From NCBI RefSeq assembly GCF_011378905.1, contig NZ_WTPY01000001.1, forward strand, positions 62,001 to 126,000: a stretch of 64,000 nucleotides of DNA, in the 5' to 3' direction. Shown here piece by piece: positions 44,102-52,726 of this stretch. The position numbers were made by a program, and so were the translations under genes. The notes below the pieces were generated by a model that saw only the letters and a program-made list of their open reading frames with translations, searched no databases and was not told the DNA's origin. Positions within the stretch are counted from its first letter, which is position 1. Each line of letters begins with the position of its first letter. This DNA is from Paraglaciecola sp. 20A4 (GTDB taxonomy: Bacteria > Pseudomonadota > Gammaproteobacteria > Enterobacterales > Alteromonadaceae).

Positions 44102-44665
44102 GTTAGCTCCTTTTGTGTCGAGGGTAGTGAGACTGTTGTTACCTACCGATGACCCAATGTGTTGGTAATGCGTTAATCGACGTTAATACTTTATATAACA
44201 CTGGGCATTATTACCTTCCGCTAACCTTCTGATTTTAACATTATGATTTAATTGATTTTTTAATCACTATAAATAATTTTTTTCTGCGCTCATTTAAAGA
44301 GAGTAACGACGCTATTGATAATAAATACGCTTTTTATAGGGACATTTAGCGTAATGTTATTGCACGAGAAGCGTTAATTTTGACAAGATAAACGCATTAT
44401 TTTCGGTTGACTAAATACCTGAACAGGGAAATTTATACCTTGTTATGAAATCGGATAACTAAGTGGAGGTTGAGTCAAGGTACATTGAAGCCTTAGCTGC
44501 CACTCGAATGTAGTGATAAGGTATTGTTTCAGTTAGATAATTGGATCTGTAGTAGCCTTGCAATTTGAGTATAGACAGACTACTTAAATATAAAGAACGA
44601 CGTAAAACATTATTATTCTAACTAATTCAAAGGCTGATCAGTCTTACGGAAACAGGAAGTGCGCT
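44102..44665. other. Divergent non-coding region before the tubulin-like gene
   Basis: 564 AT-rich bases with no credible coding frame. It must include the promoters of the small membrane protein and of the tubulin-like gene. No clear -24/-12 element, operator palindrome or terminator was found. Confidence 0.5.
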
Positions 44666-46846
44666 ATGACCGAAAATATACAGAAGGATGAGTCGACAAT
44701 TGAAGAAATCTCACCGCAAAGTACAGAAAGTACTGAAGTAGACAAGGCGGTTAAGTCTTCCATAAGCACTTCCTTCGCTAATGAACGTTATATGTACTTC
44801 ACTGAACAAGATTTAGAAAAGATTCTCGCGAACATTGATGCTCTTCGCAGTAGCGTATTCCCCATAGACAACCTTGATAACGAACTTGAGGCGGGTAAGC
44901 AACAGAACTTCCCGTCAGTTTGCTTAATTGGATTAGGGCGTTGTGGTTCTAATATCGCTCTTGATGTGGCATCACTGGTGTATAACGCTCGCAATTTCTA
45001 CCTGAATGAATTTGAAAACGAAGAGCGCCAATCCCGAGAGCAAGAATATCGTCCGATGCGCTGGATAAAACGCGGTTTACACTTGTCGAGCGGTCAAGAT
45101 GTAAAGCCAGTTTTTTTGATAGAGCCTTTGGTCATGTTGGGCGATCTTGATAAAGATATCGAGGGCCGCGTGCGCTTTTCAAACAAGGGCGAAAAGGCCA
45201 GTTTTCTACAAGAATACACGAAGATGAAAATCATGGATTTGTCTGAGGTACATGCTGGTGGAGCAGGTAATGCGCCTATTCTCGGTCAGTACTTAGCCAG
45301 AATTATACTCAACAAAGACACCCAGCGTTTTGCTAATAAAGAATGGAAGAATATCCACTCATATCTAATTGATTCATGTGGTATTAAAGCAAACCAATCT
45401 CGGTTGTACTTTTATATCTTTAGTGCGGGGGGCGGCACCGGGTCAGGTATGGCATCTGAATTTGGTCTGGCTCAGCAGTACGCCTACATGAGCAAAACAT
45501 TTGAGACTAGAGTGCTCAGTGAAACCGAAGATAATCGCGGACATTCTTTTGTGTTTGAGCCCATTTTCACCAGTGGTATTTGTATATTGCCCAATATTTC
45601 TGATCATGGTGTTGAGATGTCAGAAGCCTTACATATCAACGCAGGTCGGTTGTTATGTAAGTACATGGCTGAAGAATGGGATTTCTCCTATAACTTCGAT
45701 AAAGAAGACAGCAGTGATGCCAGCGCCATGCATCGTATTCGCCCCTGGAATGCCATGATGTTGATCTCTAACGATATTATGCGCTATGCGGAAGAAACTG
45801 ACGACAGCGGTATTCAGCATATAGACGTTAACGCAATGGAAAAGCACGCCAATCAGTATATTTCTCAGCAAATATTCAACATTCTAACTGCACAAGCGGT
45901 CACTACTGACTACGACGAGAATTACTTCCGCCGTGCAGGTATTGATATAGGTGAAACGATACGCTTAGATGCCAACGATTTGTTTATGAGCTTAGCTGGG
46001 CCTGTTGCTTTGGCTTATGCTGAGTCGGTCGTGCCGGTTGAAAACGTTTCGAACGTAGATAGAATTAAAATTCTTGATAGGGGCGGGAATGATTTAGATA
46101 TCGATGACCTGTTCTTCCGCTCAATCGATTTGCCTCATTTCAATAAGATAACACAAGCAATCGAAGGAATAAGTCTGTTACCCATTGAATCGTCTCGCTA
46201 CAGAGAGCGATTAAGTGAATATCTAAAAAGTGGCTATGATGCGAAACATCTAAAAGATCTGCATTTCTTCAAGAATTGCTCTTCAGTTGTGTCCATCATC
46301 TCATTGCCAAAAGATTACAAGCTTTCTTACATGGATTTAAATCGCTTGAAATCACATCTTAATGCGCTGTTCCCTAACACTACGCTAAAACGCTATGCAT
46401 TGGTTATTGGTGCTTCGGCGAATATATCGCTAACCACGCTAATTGCAAAAAGTCCCTGTTTGAGTGACGACTTTTTGACCTTAATTGTGGCCTATATTAA
46501 GCGCTGCTTCGCCAAAGACAATTATCGTTTCGATGAAAAACTTGATCAAGCCATGCTTGAATTTATCCGCGCCGAAGTGTTTGATGAAGCCGCGCTGGAT
46601 CTGATGCTTGAAGAATTCGAAAACCCCGCGAAAATTCTCGATACTAATTGGTACGCTATTAAGCCAATGTACGAGAAAAAGTACCGTGAACTTATTCGTG
46701 AAAAAGACAAGTTTGTCTCGATAAATGATATTCGATTAACACGAGAGAGCGTGAAAAAATCAATCAAATACTTGCGTGAAATTTATCGCCATAAAATTAG
46801 CAAAACCAAAGTCGTATCGTTAAACGACGACGAGGTAGAAGTATAA
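44666..46846 (+). CDS. Stand-alone tubulin/FtsZ-like GTPase (Tubulin_2 type), 726 residues
   Basis: A large protein with the tubulin-superfamily nucleotide-binding signature. The T1 loop appears as LIGLGRCGSN (87-96). The tubulin/FtsZ signature G-box is SAGGGTGSG at 253-261, with all four glycines and Thr/Ser intact. A candidate T7 catalytic loop is RLDANDLFMSLAGP with D435 and D438, in the place of FtsZ NVDFADV. The N-terminal 70 residues are acidic and polar, and about 115 residues separate T1 from the G-box more than in FtsZ. It is twice the size of FtsZ and is not the division protein. Such Tubulin_2 proteins are rare and mostly uncharacterised. GGAAG precedes the ATG at 44666, and a strong terminator ends a single-gene transcript. 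Polymerisation and function are inference. Confidence 0.85.
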   Translation: MTENIQKDESTIEEISPQSTESTEVDKAVKSSISTSFANERYMYFTEQDLEKILANIDALRSSVFPIDNLDNELEAGKQQNFPSVCLIGLGRCGSNIALDVASLVYNARNFYLNEFENEERQSREQEYRPMRWIKRGLHLSSGQDVKPVFLIEPLVMLGDLDKDIEGRVRFSNKGEKASFLQEYTKMKIMDLSEVHAGGAGNAPILGQYLARIILNKDTQRFANKEWKNIHSYLIDSCGIKANQSRLYFYIFSAGGGTGSGMASEFGLAQQYAYMSKTFETRVLSETEDNRGHSFVFEPIFTSGICILPNISDHGVEMSEALHINAGRLLCKYMAEEWDFSYNFDKEDSSDASAMHRIRPWNAMMLISNDIMRYAEETDDSGIQHIDVNAMEKHANQYISQQIFNILTAQAVTTDYDENYFRRAGIDIGETIRLDANDLFMSLAGPVALAYAESVVPVENVSNVDRIKILDRGGNDLDIDDLFFRSIDLPHFNKITQAIEGISLLPIESSRYRERLSEYLKSGYDAKHLKDLHFFKNCSSVVSIISLPKDYKLSYMDLNRLKSHLNALFPNTTLKRYALVIGASANISLTTLIAKSPCLSDDFLTLIVAYIKRCFAKDNYRFDEKLDQAMLEFIRAEVFDEAALDLMLEEFENPAKILDTNWYAIKPMYEKKYRELIREKDKFVSINDIRLTRESVKKSIKYLREIYRHKISKTKVVSLNDDEVEV

Positions 46847-46883
46847 ACGAATGCTTCATCGCCCTCAGCGGGAGTGCGAATAA

Positions 46884-46924
46884 AAATGGCCCCTATCAAT
46901 AAAATTGGTAGGGGCCATTTTTTT
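46884..46924 (+). terminator. Strong terminator after the tubulin-like gene
   Basis: AAAATGGCCCCTA pairs with TAGGGGCCATTTT, with an inner CAAT/ATTG extension and a T-run (TTTTTTT). It ends about 75 bp after the stop codon. Confidence 0.9.
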
Positions 46925-47045
46925 AACTGCTTGTTTTACCCTAACCGCCATATAAAAATGTCGGTTGTTGCTGTGAGTTACCATCGTATGAGGGTAGGGG
47001 AAAGCTAATAGCCGTTAGACAGAACGACCAGCGCCCTTATAAGTA

Positions 47046-48125
47046 CTACATTTCCCCTGTTAGCATAAAATTTTCTAGTTGCTGAGTATAAGGCGCTAAA
47101 TCCAATTGTTGTTGTGTGACCCACTCGTCGTTGTAATAGCTATTTAGATAGCGCTCCCCCGAATCACAGATCATGCTGACCACGCTGCCTTGTTGCTTAT
47201 TTTTTATCATCTGTGCGATAAGTTGCAAGGCGCCATAAACGTTGGTGCCGGTTGAGCCACCGCATTTGCGTCCAAGAATCTTTTCTAGCCAACGAATGGT
47301 CGCAATAGACGCCGCATCCGGTACCTGAATCATATGGTCAACAACGTCGGGTAAGAATGAGGGTTCAACCCGAGGACGACCTATACCTTCGATGCGCGAG
47401 CCTTTTTTGTTGGTGAGCTCCCTATTACGGTCTCGGTAGTAATCGAAAAAGACTGAATTGTCGGGGTCGACTACGGCTAACTGGGTTTTTAAATGCAATG
47501 CGGGGTTATAGCGCAAATAGCGACCAATGGTGGCTGATGTGCCCCCAGTGCCTGCACTGACTACTATCCAGCTAGGTATTTTATGTGATTCCAGCGCCAT
47601 TTGATCAAAAATGCTTTCGGCAATATTGCTGTTACCTCGCCAATCGGTTGCTCGCTCTGCGTACGTAAATTGGTCCATGTAGTGGCCATTTAATTCGTCG
47701 GCGAGTTGCTGAGCCTTAGCGTACAGATCGTGTGGTTCAACTTTAAAACACTCACCACCATAAAATTCAATTTGTTTGATTTTTTCACTGGCGGTGCTTT
47801 TGGGGACAACGGCGATAAATCGCAAGCCGAGTAGGCGAGCAAAATAGGCTTCAGAAATAGCCGTACTGCCGGATGATGACTCAACAATAGTTGTATTTTG
47901 ATTGATGACCCCATTACACAAGCCATATAAAAACAGCGAACGCGCCAAGCGGTGTTTAAGGCTCCCAGTGGGATGGGTGGATTCATCCTTGAGATACAGT
48001 GACACATCAACAAAGCATGGTAAGTCGACTTTGATTAAATGGGTGTCAGATGAGCGATTAAAATCTGCATTAATAATCGTTAACGCGGCGGCTAACCAAG
48101 TTTTCTTTTCTGTTGGAAGGGGCAT
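47046..48125 (-). CDS. PLP-dependent cysteine-synthase-family enzyme (Cds1-like)
   Basis: A 359-residue fold-type II PLP enzyme from the ATG at 48125 (a GTG lies in frame directly before it). The Schiff-base lysine is in [10 protein letters not shown], the phosphate-binding loop is [14 protein letters not shown], and [18 protein letters not shown] and [14 protein letters not shown] are the usual Gly-rich loops. This subgroup (typically 350-370 residues, with an [14 protein letters not shown] segment) includes L-cysteine desulfhydrase Cds1 and cysteine-synthase-like proteins, longer than CysK/CysM (about 300-320). It would act on cysteine or a beta-substituted alanine, with release of sulfide possible. 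It is a single gene, so no pathway is indicated. Confidence 0.8.
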   Translation of the reverse strand: MPLPTEKKTWLAAALTIINADFNRSSDTHLIKVDLPCFVDVSLYLKDESTHPTGSLKHRLARSLFLYGLCNGVINQNTTIVESSSGSTAISEAYFARLLGLRFIAVVPKSTASEKIKQIEFYGGECFKVEPHDLYAKAQQLADELNGHYMDQFTYAERATDWRGNSNIAESIFDQMALESHKIPSWIVVSAGTGGTSATIGRYLRYNPALHLKTQLAVVDPDNSVFFDYYRDRNRELTNKKGSRIEGIGRPRVEPSFLPDVVDHMIQVPDAASIATIRWLEKILGRKCGGSTGTNVYGALQLIAQMIKNKQQGSVVSMICDSGERYLNSYYNDEWVTQQQLDLAPYTQQLENFMLTGEM

Positions 48126-48128
48126 CAC

Positions 48129-48638
48129 TTTTATCTTGCTGCGTGTTTTACACTACGATAGCGTAAAGACCTGAACGAGTGAATGCATAGGCGAAGATAT
48201 TTTAACGATTCTGCATCGTGATACCAATTCCAATAAATAATTGCCCTCTCAGAATTCATCCAGCGCGTTTTGAACAAGGCGTCGGTGTGCAGTAATGGTT
48301 GTTCCCTTTTAAATACCGATAACGTAGTACAGAACCCGCTGGGGAATTCCCTTCGGGCAAATTTTAAAAGGACCTACTCTGTGTTGCTCGAACTTGAAAG
48401 AGCACCGCTATTACTTCATTCAAGCGCCTTGATTAAGTTCTTTTAAGTTTTCGCTGAGTGGTTAATTATTTACTGGAGTTGGTATGAGTATAAAACCTAG
48501 ACGAAATGCACTGGCGTTGCGCCATATTCAATTGAGCGAAAAAAAGCGTATATTGTGAAATGTCCGGCGCTTTTATTCGGCAATACGCAGCTTCGACTGA
48601 CGAAGCTGCTATATGATGGATTGCCGCTACTTTGGAAT
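48129..48638. other. Gene-free interval
   Basis: 510 bp. One 24-codon frame (48484-48558, ATG after GGAG) is too short and unsupported. No strong hairpin or promoter was identified. Confidence 0.5.
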
Positions 48639-49034
48639 TTAAGTGGGGCGATTTTTAATCATAGGATCAGCGCTGACGATGGCGTTTTTGAAATCATCGT
48701 CGCCTCGTTGAATCAACGTCAGTCTAACTGAGATATTTTGTGGGCTTTTACAATCATTGTTAAAACAGATGATATTGCCGGCACCGTTGATCATAAAATC
48801 CCAATTGGTATCCGGATTGCAGCCATCTTCAGTTTTTTGCAAGGCTCCAAAGAAGATATAAGGATCTTCTTTATCATCAGTATCTAAGGTGAAAAGCGCC
48901 ATGCCTGAGCGACTAAAATCGAGCACCACTTCCTCATTCCAGCTTTTTTGCTCATGAATGAAAAACTCAACGACCGGCTTTGCGCCTTTTATGGCATTGA
49001 CTCTTGTTTTTATTTTTTTTATTTGGGGAAACAT
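48639..49034 (-). CDS. Unknown 131-residue protein downstream of the nSTAND regulator
   Basis: The ATG at 49034 has AAGGAAG upstream. No signal peptide or membrane segment. The product is soluble, with predicted beta-rich content (VVEFFIHEQKSWNEEVVLDFSRSGMALFTLDTD, seen as short strands) and two cysteines close together (NIICFNNDCKS). No family recognised. It starts 29 bp after the stop of the large wHTH-nSTAND gene on the same strand, so it is very probably in the same transcript and may be its partner or target. Confidence 0.7.
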   Translation of the reverse strand: MFPQIKKIKTRVNAIKGAKPVVEFFIHEQKSWNEEVVLDFSRSGMALFTLDTDDKEDPYIFFGALQKTEDGCNPDTNWDFMINGAGNIICFNNDCKSPQNISVRLTLIQRGDDDFKNAIVSADPMIKNRPT

Positions 49035-49063
49035 GTGTCTTCCTTTATAGGTTGATGGTTGTA

Positions 49064-52000
49064 CTAGAAGTTATAGTTTTTTATCTGCATCAGAGCTAAT
49101 TTTTCGACGAAATGTCCGACTTTATCTAGCTTTCTTAAACATTCGTGAGCTTGTACATAAGGTAGCAGCACCTCGTAACTACTGTTATCAGTCACAATGG
49201 GTTGCAACAAGGTAATTGCCCGCTTACAGGCTTCTAGTTTATTCGTATTGGTTGTAGATAGGCTGCCTGCCTGACTTTGTGTCTGCAATTTTTGTTTTGC
49301 TTCTAGTAAATAAACATTGCTTAGGGCGCTCAGAAGTAGCTGGTTTGAGGGATGTTCAATCAATAATTGTTGTAATTTTGATTTAGCTAACGTAATTGCA
49401 CGGTAGGCTAAATCCCAATCACTCTTAAGCTGATAGCTCTTAATAATAATGGGAATTGATGAATAGAATCTTTCAGCTCTCGCTAATATTCTTTGAAAGT
49501 CAGACCACGAAATACTTTGAGTTGAAGCACGATGGTGAATTAAAGTCGTTAAGTAGCTATTAAAAACATGAGCGCCGAGCAAGTCGAGTTGCCACAGTTC
49601 ATTTGAGGGGTCTTGAAGTAACAGCGTGTCTAGGTTCGCTTTAGAGGACAAAGCAGCTTGATTTGCTGCTGTATACTGCCCTAGATAATACAATACATTA
49701 GCATTATTCAAGTAGGAATAAGCAAGGCTTTCGATTAAGTTACCATTGCCGCTGTGAGAAACTAATAAATTAGTGATAATATTTTGTACTTTTTCACGGG
49801 AGCGAACGGATTGTCTTAGGTCTCCTAATTGCTCTTCAGTTTCCGCTAGCCATTCAAGTGTATTTGCGATCTTCAAATGAGAAATATCAGTCTGGGGGAC
49901 GTCTTTGACTAACTGATATTGAATAGCTAAAGCTCTTTCAAATGCTTCTTGTGCTGCATTGTGATCCTGTACTTTACTGTTAATGGCCCCAATAGCTAAA
50001 TACGCATAAGATAATTCGAGTTTGGCCTCTGACGCTTCTTTGTCCTCTAATGCCAGCTCGTTCATTAGCTGGCTATACTTCAGGTATGATTCAAAATAAG
50101 GTTTTGCCACAGTAAACTCAGCTTTATCTGAGGCTAATTGTCCTAACCAAAATGCGTTTGCGCCTAGGGTTTTTAATAGTTCGGTATTCTCTGGTTTTTC
50201 TTTGAACAACGTCTCTAGTATGACCTTAGCAGACGTGAATCCTTGCTGAGCTTCGTCATTTTTATTGCGTGAATAAGCAACCTCTCCCATAGCACCCAAA
50301 GTTTGAGCATGCTGAAAACGGGTCTTAAAATTCTGTTCGGGATCTGTAAATGAAAATACCGACGATGCTCCATTGTCTTCATCCTGTTGACTGAAATATT
50401 CCAAGGCTTTGTTGCTAATACCATCGAGCAAATCCATGCGTTTTACGCTACGCAATTTATCGGCAAATTCCCCTACCATAAACCCTAATAAGCTCTCGGC
50501 TTCTAAACGTTTTTGCTGGGCTAAGCTTTCTGCTTGTTGGCTTTTAACGCTCATAAAAAGAGCCGTGAAGGTGAGTACACACAGTAACGTCACTGTGGTG
50601 CGCTTTAACCAGCGTTTAATATTCCCGCTTTTTTGCGATGCCCTTATAAGCGAGTGCTCATTTTCTTCAAGCGTAAATACTAAGCTGCGTTGCAAGCTTA
50701 AGGCTTCCTGCAAAGGCTTACCTTCTGCGAGTAAATAGGCTTTGTTTTTATCCTCAAATTGCCAGCGCCCTGCTAATTGCTGCAAGCGACTTTTGATTTG
50801 TAATCCTTCTCTATGGTCGCTTATCCATTTCGCTGCTCTGGCCCATTTCCGTAGCAATGCTTCATGTGCCAAGCTAAAGCAAGGCTCACCATTTTGCAGA
50901 TGCGATACGAACAAGCGACTTTCTACCATGGCTTGTACAAATTGATGTTGGCTTGAATGTTTTAATGGGTTGTCGTCGAGTTGTGACCAACGTGCGGCCC
51001 GACTCGTGATAGTTTCGCCGTCTGGGTTGAGCGTGACGAGCAATGACAGTATAAATTCTAGTTGAGCTTGTTGTTCAGTGGATAATTGAAGATAGATCTG
51101 TTCCGCTTTTTTGCCGATGGCACCCTCTATTCCGCCCAGCTTACGATAAACTGAGTACAGCATTTCGTTATCATCACTGCGTTGTTCATATAGCTCTTGC
51201 AAGGTGTACTGCAACATCGGCAAGGCATCTGGATGATTGGCCGCTTCATAACATAACACTTCATCAAGGGGGGACGTGCTATTTGGCTCAACCGTCCAGC
51301 TCAAATTTGCTGCCTGGGCAGGCAAGCGAATCATTTGACTCAACTCACTGGGGGTCGGGGGAAGTAAATCGAAATGCGCACCTTGCTCTTTACCTGCCAT
51401 CAAGGTTGGGTACGTGACGACTAACGGGTAAAAATCATTACGACAGGCGCTAAATATCAATATACAACCTGATGTGGCCAGTGTATCAATCGTTGCCAAA
51501 AACAGAGTGCGTTCATCAATTGTGAAGGCGGGTGATGAAAGCAATACTTCTAATCGGTCGATAAATAGAAAAAACTGAGGGTTTGCATGTTGCGCTTGTT
51601 GACCCTCAGGTCGTTCTTTTAGTGACGCTATGGCTTTTGTACACAACGCGATAACGTGCTGACAATTAGTTTGCAAGGTGACCGCGAGCGCGTCTGCGCT
51701 TAGGCCATCGAATACGGGGCAATCGTTCACGTCCCAGTCGAGCAGCGCTGAGGCTAAGTCCATAAATAAGCGGGATTGGCTGACATCCGCGAAATCAAGG
51801 CTGGTATAACTGACCACACCGATGCCGTCGTAGCCATTTCTGCGGTTCAGCCTAGCAAGCAAGCCTGCATTGACTAACGAGGATTTGCCGCTGCCACTGG
51901 GACCGAGAATTAAACAAAAAGCGCGCTTTGCACTGACCAATGTTGATACACGAGACAGCAAGGTAGTAATTTGTTCATTTCGACCAAAGAATACATCACT

Positions 52001-52435
52001 TTCATTTGTTTCAAATGCGCTTAAACCTGGAAAGGGCGACCCCCCTTGCCAGGTTTTTTGCAACTTGGGTTTCGAACTTGTTACGTCTTCTAAAGGGAAG
52101 TCTAGCTCGGCGACGATACGGTAGCCCCGTTTACGTATGGTCTCTATATATTTTGGGGCGCTGGGTTTGTCGTCAAAAGCTTTGCGTAACTGGGTAATGG
52201 CTTTATGTACTGGATTATCACCAATGTCGTTTCCCCAACACTTGTCGGCAATAACATCTGCACTGAGAACTTGCTCGGCGCCATACTCATGGCGTTGTTG
52301 ACAAAGTAACAGTAGAACGTCCATCGCTTTGGGTTCTAGTTGCTTAACAATATCGCCCGCGCGGACACAGTTGGTCGTCGGGGTGACTTGCCAGTCGCCG
52401 ATATAAAATATGTTTATTATTTTTTTTTCGTTCAC
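49064..52435 (-). CDS. Winged-helix / nSTAND NTPase / TPR membrane regulator (1123 residues)
   Basis: A four-part protein. Residues 1-110 are an OmpR/CadC-type winged helix (KQLEPKAMDVLLLL, NPVHKAITQLRKAFDD, YIETIRKRGYRIVAE). Residues about 133-152 carry SPFPGLSAF...FFGR, the hallmark of nSTAND1 NTPases, with Walker A GPSGSGKSS at 178-186 and a Walker B-like FLFIDRLEVLL near 290. One membrane helix lies near 603-622 (TVTLLCVLTFTALFMSV). The C-terminal 450 residues are TPR-like helical repeats, probably periplasmic. So DNA binding, a nucleotide switch, the membrane and a sensor or scaffold are in one chain, as in CadC/ToxR-like systems with an added ATPase. Target genes are unknown. The ATG at 52435 opens a leftward pair with the 131-residue gene. 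Confidence 0.88.
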   Translation of the reverse strand: MNEKKIINIFYIGDWQVTPTTNCVRAGDIVKQLEPKAMDVLLLLCQQRHEYGAEQVLSADVIADKCWGNDIGDNPVHKAITQLRKAFDDKPSAPKYIETIRKRGYRIVAELDFPLEDVTSSKPKLQKTWQGGSPFPGLSAFETNESDVFFGRNEQITTLLSRVSTLVSAKRAFCLILGPSGSGKSSLVNAGLLARLNRRNGYDGIGVVSYTSLDFADVSQSRLFMDLASALLDWDVNDCPVFDGLSADALAVTLQTNCQHVIALCTKAIASLKERPEGQQAQHANPQFFLFIDRLEVLLSSPAFTIDERTLFLATIDTLATSGCILIFSACRNDFYPLVVTYPTLMAGKEQGAHFDLLPPTPSELSQMIRLPAQAANLSWTVEPNSTSPLDEVLCYEAANHPDALPMLQYTLQELYEQRSDDNEMLYSVYRKLGGIEGAIGKKAEQIYLQLSTEQQAQLEFILSLLVTLNPDGETITSRAARWSQLDDNPLKHSSQHQFVQAMVESRLFVSHLQNGEPCFSLAHEALLRKWARAAKWISDHREGLQIKSRLQQLAGRWQFEDKNKAYLLAEGKPLQEALSLQRSLVFTLEENEHSLIRASQKSGNIKRWLKRTTVTLLCVLTFTALFMSVKSQQAESLAQQKRLEAESLLGFMVGEFADKLRSVKRMDLLDGISNKALEYFSQQDEDNGASSVFSFTDPEQNFKTRFQHAQTLGAMGEVAYSRNKNDEAQQGFTSAKVILETLFKEKPENTELLKTLGANAFWLGQLASDKAEFTVAKPYFESYLKYSQLMNELALEDKEASEAKLELSYAYLAIGAINSKVQDHNAAQEAFERALAIQYQLVKDVPQTDISHLKIANTLEWLAETEEQLGDLRQSVRSREKVQNIITNLLVSHSGNGNLIESLAYSYLNNANVLYYLGQYTAANQAALSSKANLDTLLLQDPSNELWQLDLLGAHVFNSYLTTLIHHRASTQSISWSDFQRILARAERFYSSIPIIIKSYQLKSDWDLAYRAITLAKSKLQQLLIEHPSNQLLLSALSNVYLLEAKQKLQTQSQAGSLSTTNTNKLEACKRAITLLQPIVTDNSSYEVLLPYVQAHECLRKLDKVGHFVEKLALMQIKNYNF

Positions 52436-52679
52436 GTTCTTATTTTACCCACTCATTCAGCTTGTGCACTGAAATCAGAAATGGAGCTCTCAAGGTTGTT
52501 GCCTTAAGTATGACGTTTCATTTTTATATGTGTTTAATAACAGCCTGTTATAAAGACCACATCGTTCTGTGGGTAAAGAATATACGTTATTTTAGGCTCG
52601 CTATCATCTACTAAAGTCTATGTTGGTAAGTGTATCGGTTAAGGGGGAAATTATTTAAGTATCTATTATTTCTTTGTAA

Positions 52680-52703
52680 AAAAAGCGCCAAAAGGCGCTT
52701 TTT
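52680..52703. terminator. Terminator downstream of the RND operon
   Basis: AAAAAGCGCC / GGCGCTTTTT, a perfect 10-bp stem with an AAAA loop. The A and T runs allow bidirectional action. It lies 24 bp past the RND pump stop on the minus strand. Confidence 0.85.
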
Positions 52704-52726
52704 AACTGGTTGGACTTACCATTACA

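Noticed and set aside
44666-46846. The cell-division gene ftsZ
   Set aside because: The protein is about twice the length of FtsZ, lacks FtsZ's C-terminal tail and NVDFADV sequence, and no ftsA, ftsQ or mur genes are present.
48484-48558. A 24-codon frame starting ATG after GGAG in the gap right of the 131-residue gene
   Set aside because: Too short to judge, no recognisable product, and the surrounding region shows no terminator or operon partner.
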